This document shows positions 14,409 through 14,547 of a stretch of 14,547 bases of DNA, one piece after another. The notes below the pieces were generated by a model. That model saw only the letters and a program-made list of their open reading frames with translations. It had not been told where the DNA came from and did no database searches. The stretch is from Thermoplasmata archaeon (GTDB lineage Archaea; Thermoplasmatota; Thermoplasmata; Lutacidiplasmatales; UBA184). The stretch's first letter is position 1; every line of letters starts with the position of its first letter. The translations under genes and the position numbers were made by a program. Location: positions 1-14,547 of the forward strand of contig JASIDM010000087.1 in the NCBI GenBank assembly GCA_030044695.1, written 5' to 3'.

Positions 14409-14510
14409 GCCCTGGTAGTCTAGCGGTCTAGGATCTAGGTCTGTCGAGCCTGGGACTCGGGTTCGAACGTCCGGTGCGCCCGCACCGGACCGGAACTCCC
14501 GACCAGGGCG
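14409..14510 (+). tRNA. trnD: tRNA-Asp (anticodon GTC), interrupted in the T-loop
   Basis: The cloverleaf folds cleanly. Acceptor GCCCTGG (14409-14415) pairs with CCAGGGC (14503-14509). D-stem GTCT (14418-14421) pairs with GGAT (14431-14434). Anticodon stem TAGGT (14436-14440) pairs with GCCTG (14448-14452) around CTGTCGA, placing anticodon GTC at 14443-14445. T-stem TCGGG (14457-14461) pairs with CCCGA (14498-14502). Discriminator G73 (14510) and anticodon GTC agree with aspartate identity; CCA is not encoded. The variable region is four bases (14453-14456). The anticodon loop is the normal seven bases, with no intron at 37/38. The T-loop region is 36 bases rather than seven, holding about 29 extra bases that form a hairpin. 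Confidence 0.9.
14469..14497 (+). other. Putative 29-nt non-canonical tRNA intron in the T-loop
   Basis: Removing 29 bases restores a seven-base T-loop: TTCGAAC if the intron is 14469-14497, or TTCGAAT if it is 14468-14496. The insert forms GTCCGGTGC (14469-14477) with GCACCGGAC (14482-14490), nine perfect pairs and a four-base loop. A second helix, GTTC (14461-14464) with GAAC (14493-14496), is four pairs long and flanked by GAA on one side and TC on the other, resembling a relaxed bulge-helix-bulge recognised by archaeal splicing endonuclease. The exact cut sites are uncertain because the 3' bulge has two rather than three bases. A retained T-arm extension or a tRNA pseudogene is less likely given the intact stems. 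Confidence 0.7.
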
Positions 14511-14515
14511 CCCCT

Positions 14516-14538
14516 CCCGGGCGGCCGACCCGCCCGGG
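14516..14538. terminator. Perfect 9-bp hairpin just after the tRNA
   Basis: CCCGGGCGG (14516-14524) pairs perfectly with CCGCCCGGG (14530-14538) around the loop CCGAC, starting 5 bases after the tRNA. It is followed by TTATCC rather than a T-run, so it may stop transcription, guide 3' processing, or separate the tRNA from the next promoter. Confidence 0.4.
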
Positions 14539-14545
14539 TTATCCT
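14538..14545 (+). promoter_or_regulatory. Promoter-like GTTATCCT at the right edge
   Basis: TTATC at 14539-14543 matches the core found 26 nt before three start codons in this window. If used on the plus strand it predicts a start codon near 14567, about 20 bases beyond the window. Eight bases are a weak basis, so this is a prediction rather than an observation. Confidence 0.3.
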
Positions 14546-14547
14546 CG

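Noticed and set aside
1..14547. CRISPR arrays, insertion sequences, phage genes or a defence island
   Set aside because: I saw no spaced direct repeats, transposase or integrase motifs, or toxin-antitoxin pairs. A tRNA at the right end could serve as an integration site, but no integrase or duplicated tRNA end is in the window.

Overview
This window looks archaeal and very GC-rich (roughly 70% by eye). The archaeal signs are an archaeal Nog1-type GTPase, an IMPase-like phosphatase translationally coupled to NAD kinase, a short beta-CASP ribonuclease of the archaeal CPSF type, a JAMM protease, a glycine decarboxylase split into two subunits, archaeal TATA-like boxes, several genes that look leaderless, and a tRNA gene interrupted outside the anticodon loop. 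A high-GC member of Thermoplasmatota is my best guess, but it rests on general impression and was not tested. I see no phage, insertion sequence, CRISPR array or other accessory island; most genes are housekeeping or metabolic.

Layout, left to right. (1) 1-59: possible tail of an upstream gene. (2) 161-421 (+): small CxxC/HxxC zinc protein. (3) 513-2105 (+): B12-type radical SAM enzyme with its own AT-rich box and Shine-Dalgarno. (4) 4299-2116 (-): tightly overlapping operon of IMPase-family phosphatase, NAD kinase and JAMM protease. (5) 4375-5607 (+): beta-CASP nuclease, divergent from that operon; its stop codon shares the palindrome CTAG with the converging HAD hydrolase at 6395-5604 (-). 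(6) 7903-6459 (-): Nog1 GTPase overlapping a Rieske ferredoxin. (7) 8031-14035 (+): apparent operon gcvPA, gcvPB, M24 Xaa-Pro peptidase, PPi-type phosphofructokinase, mtnA. (8) 14059-14211 (-): a 50-residue single-membrane-span protein with its own promoter. (9) 14409-14510 (+): tRNA-Asp(GTC) whose T-loop carries about 29 extra bases forming a strong hairpin, most simply read as a non-canonical intron. (10) A perfect hairpin and a promoter-like TTATC at the right edge.

How the genes fit together. The phosphatase/NAD kinase pair probably balances NAD and NADP, as in the fused methanogen enzyme. gcvPA and gcvPB form the P-protein of glycine cleavage; their T, H and L partners are not here. The following peptidase, PPi-phosphofructokinase and MTR-1-P isomerase suggest a metabolic operon handling peptides and glycine, glycolytic flux and methionine salvage. 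Nog1, the beta-CASP nuclease and the tRNA are RNA and ribosome functions.

The most unusual items are the interrupted tRNA-Asp T-loop and a repeated promoter design in which TTATC is centred 26 nt upstream of three start codons, predicting leaderless mRNAs. Nothing here amounts to a clear new multi-gene system.
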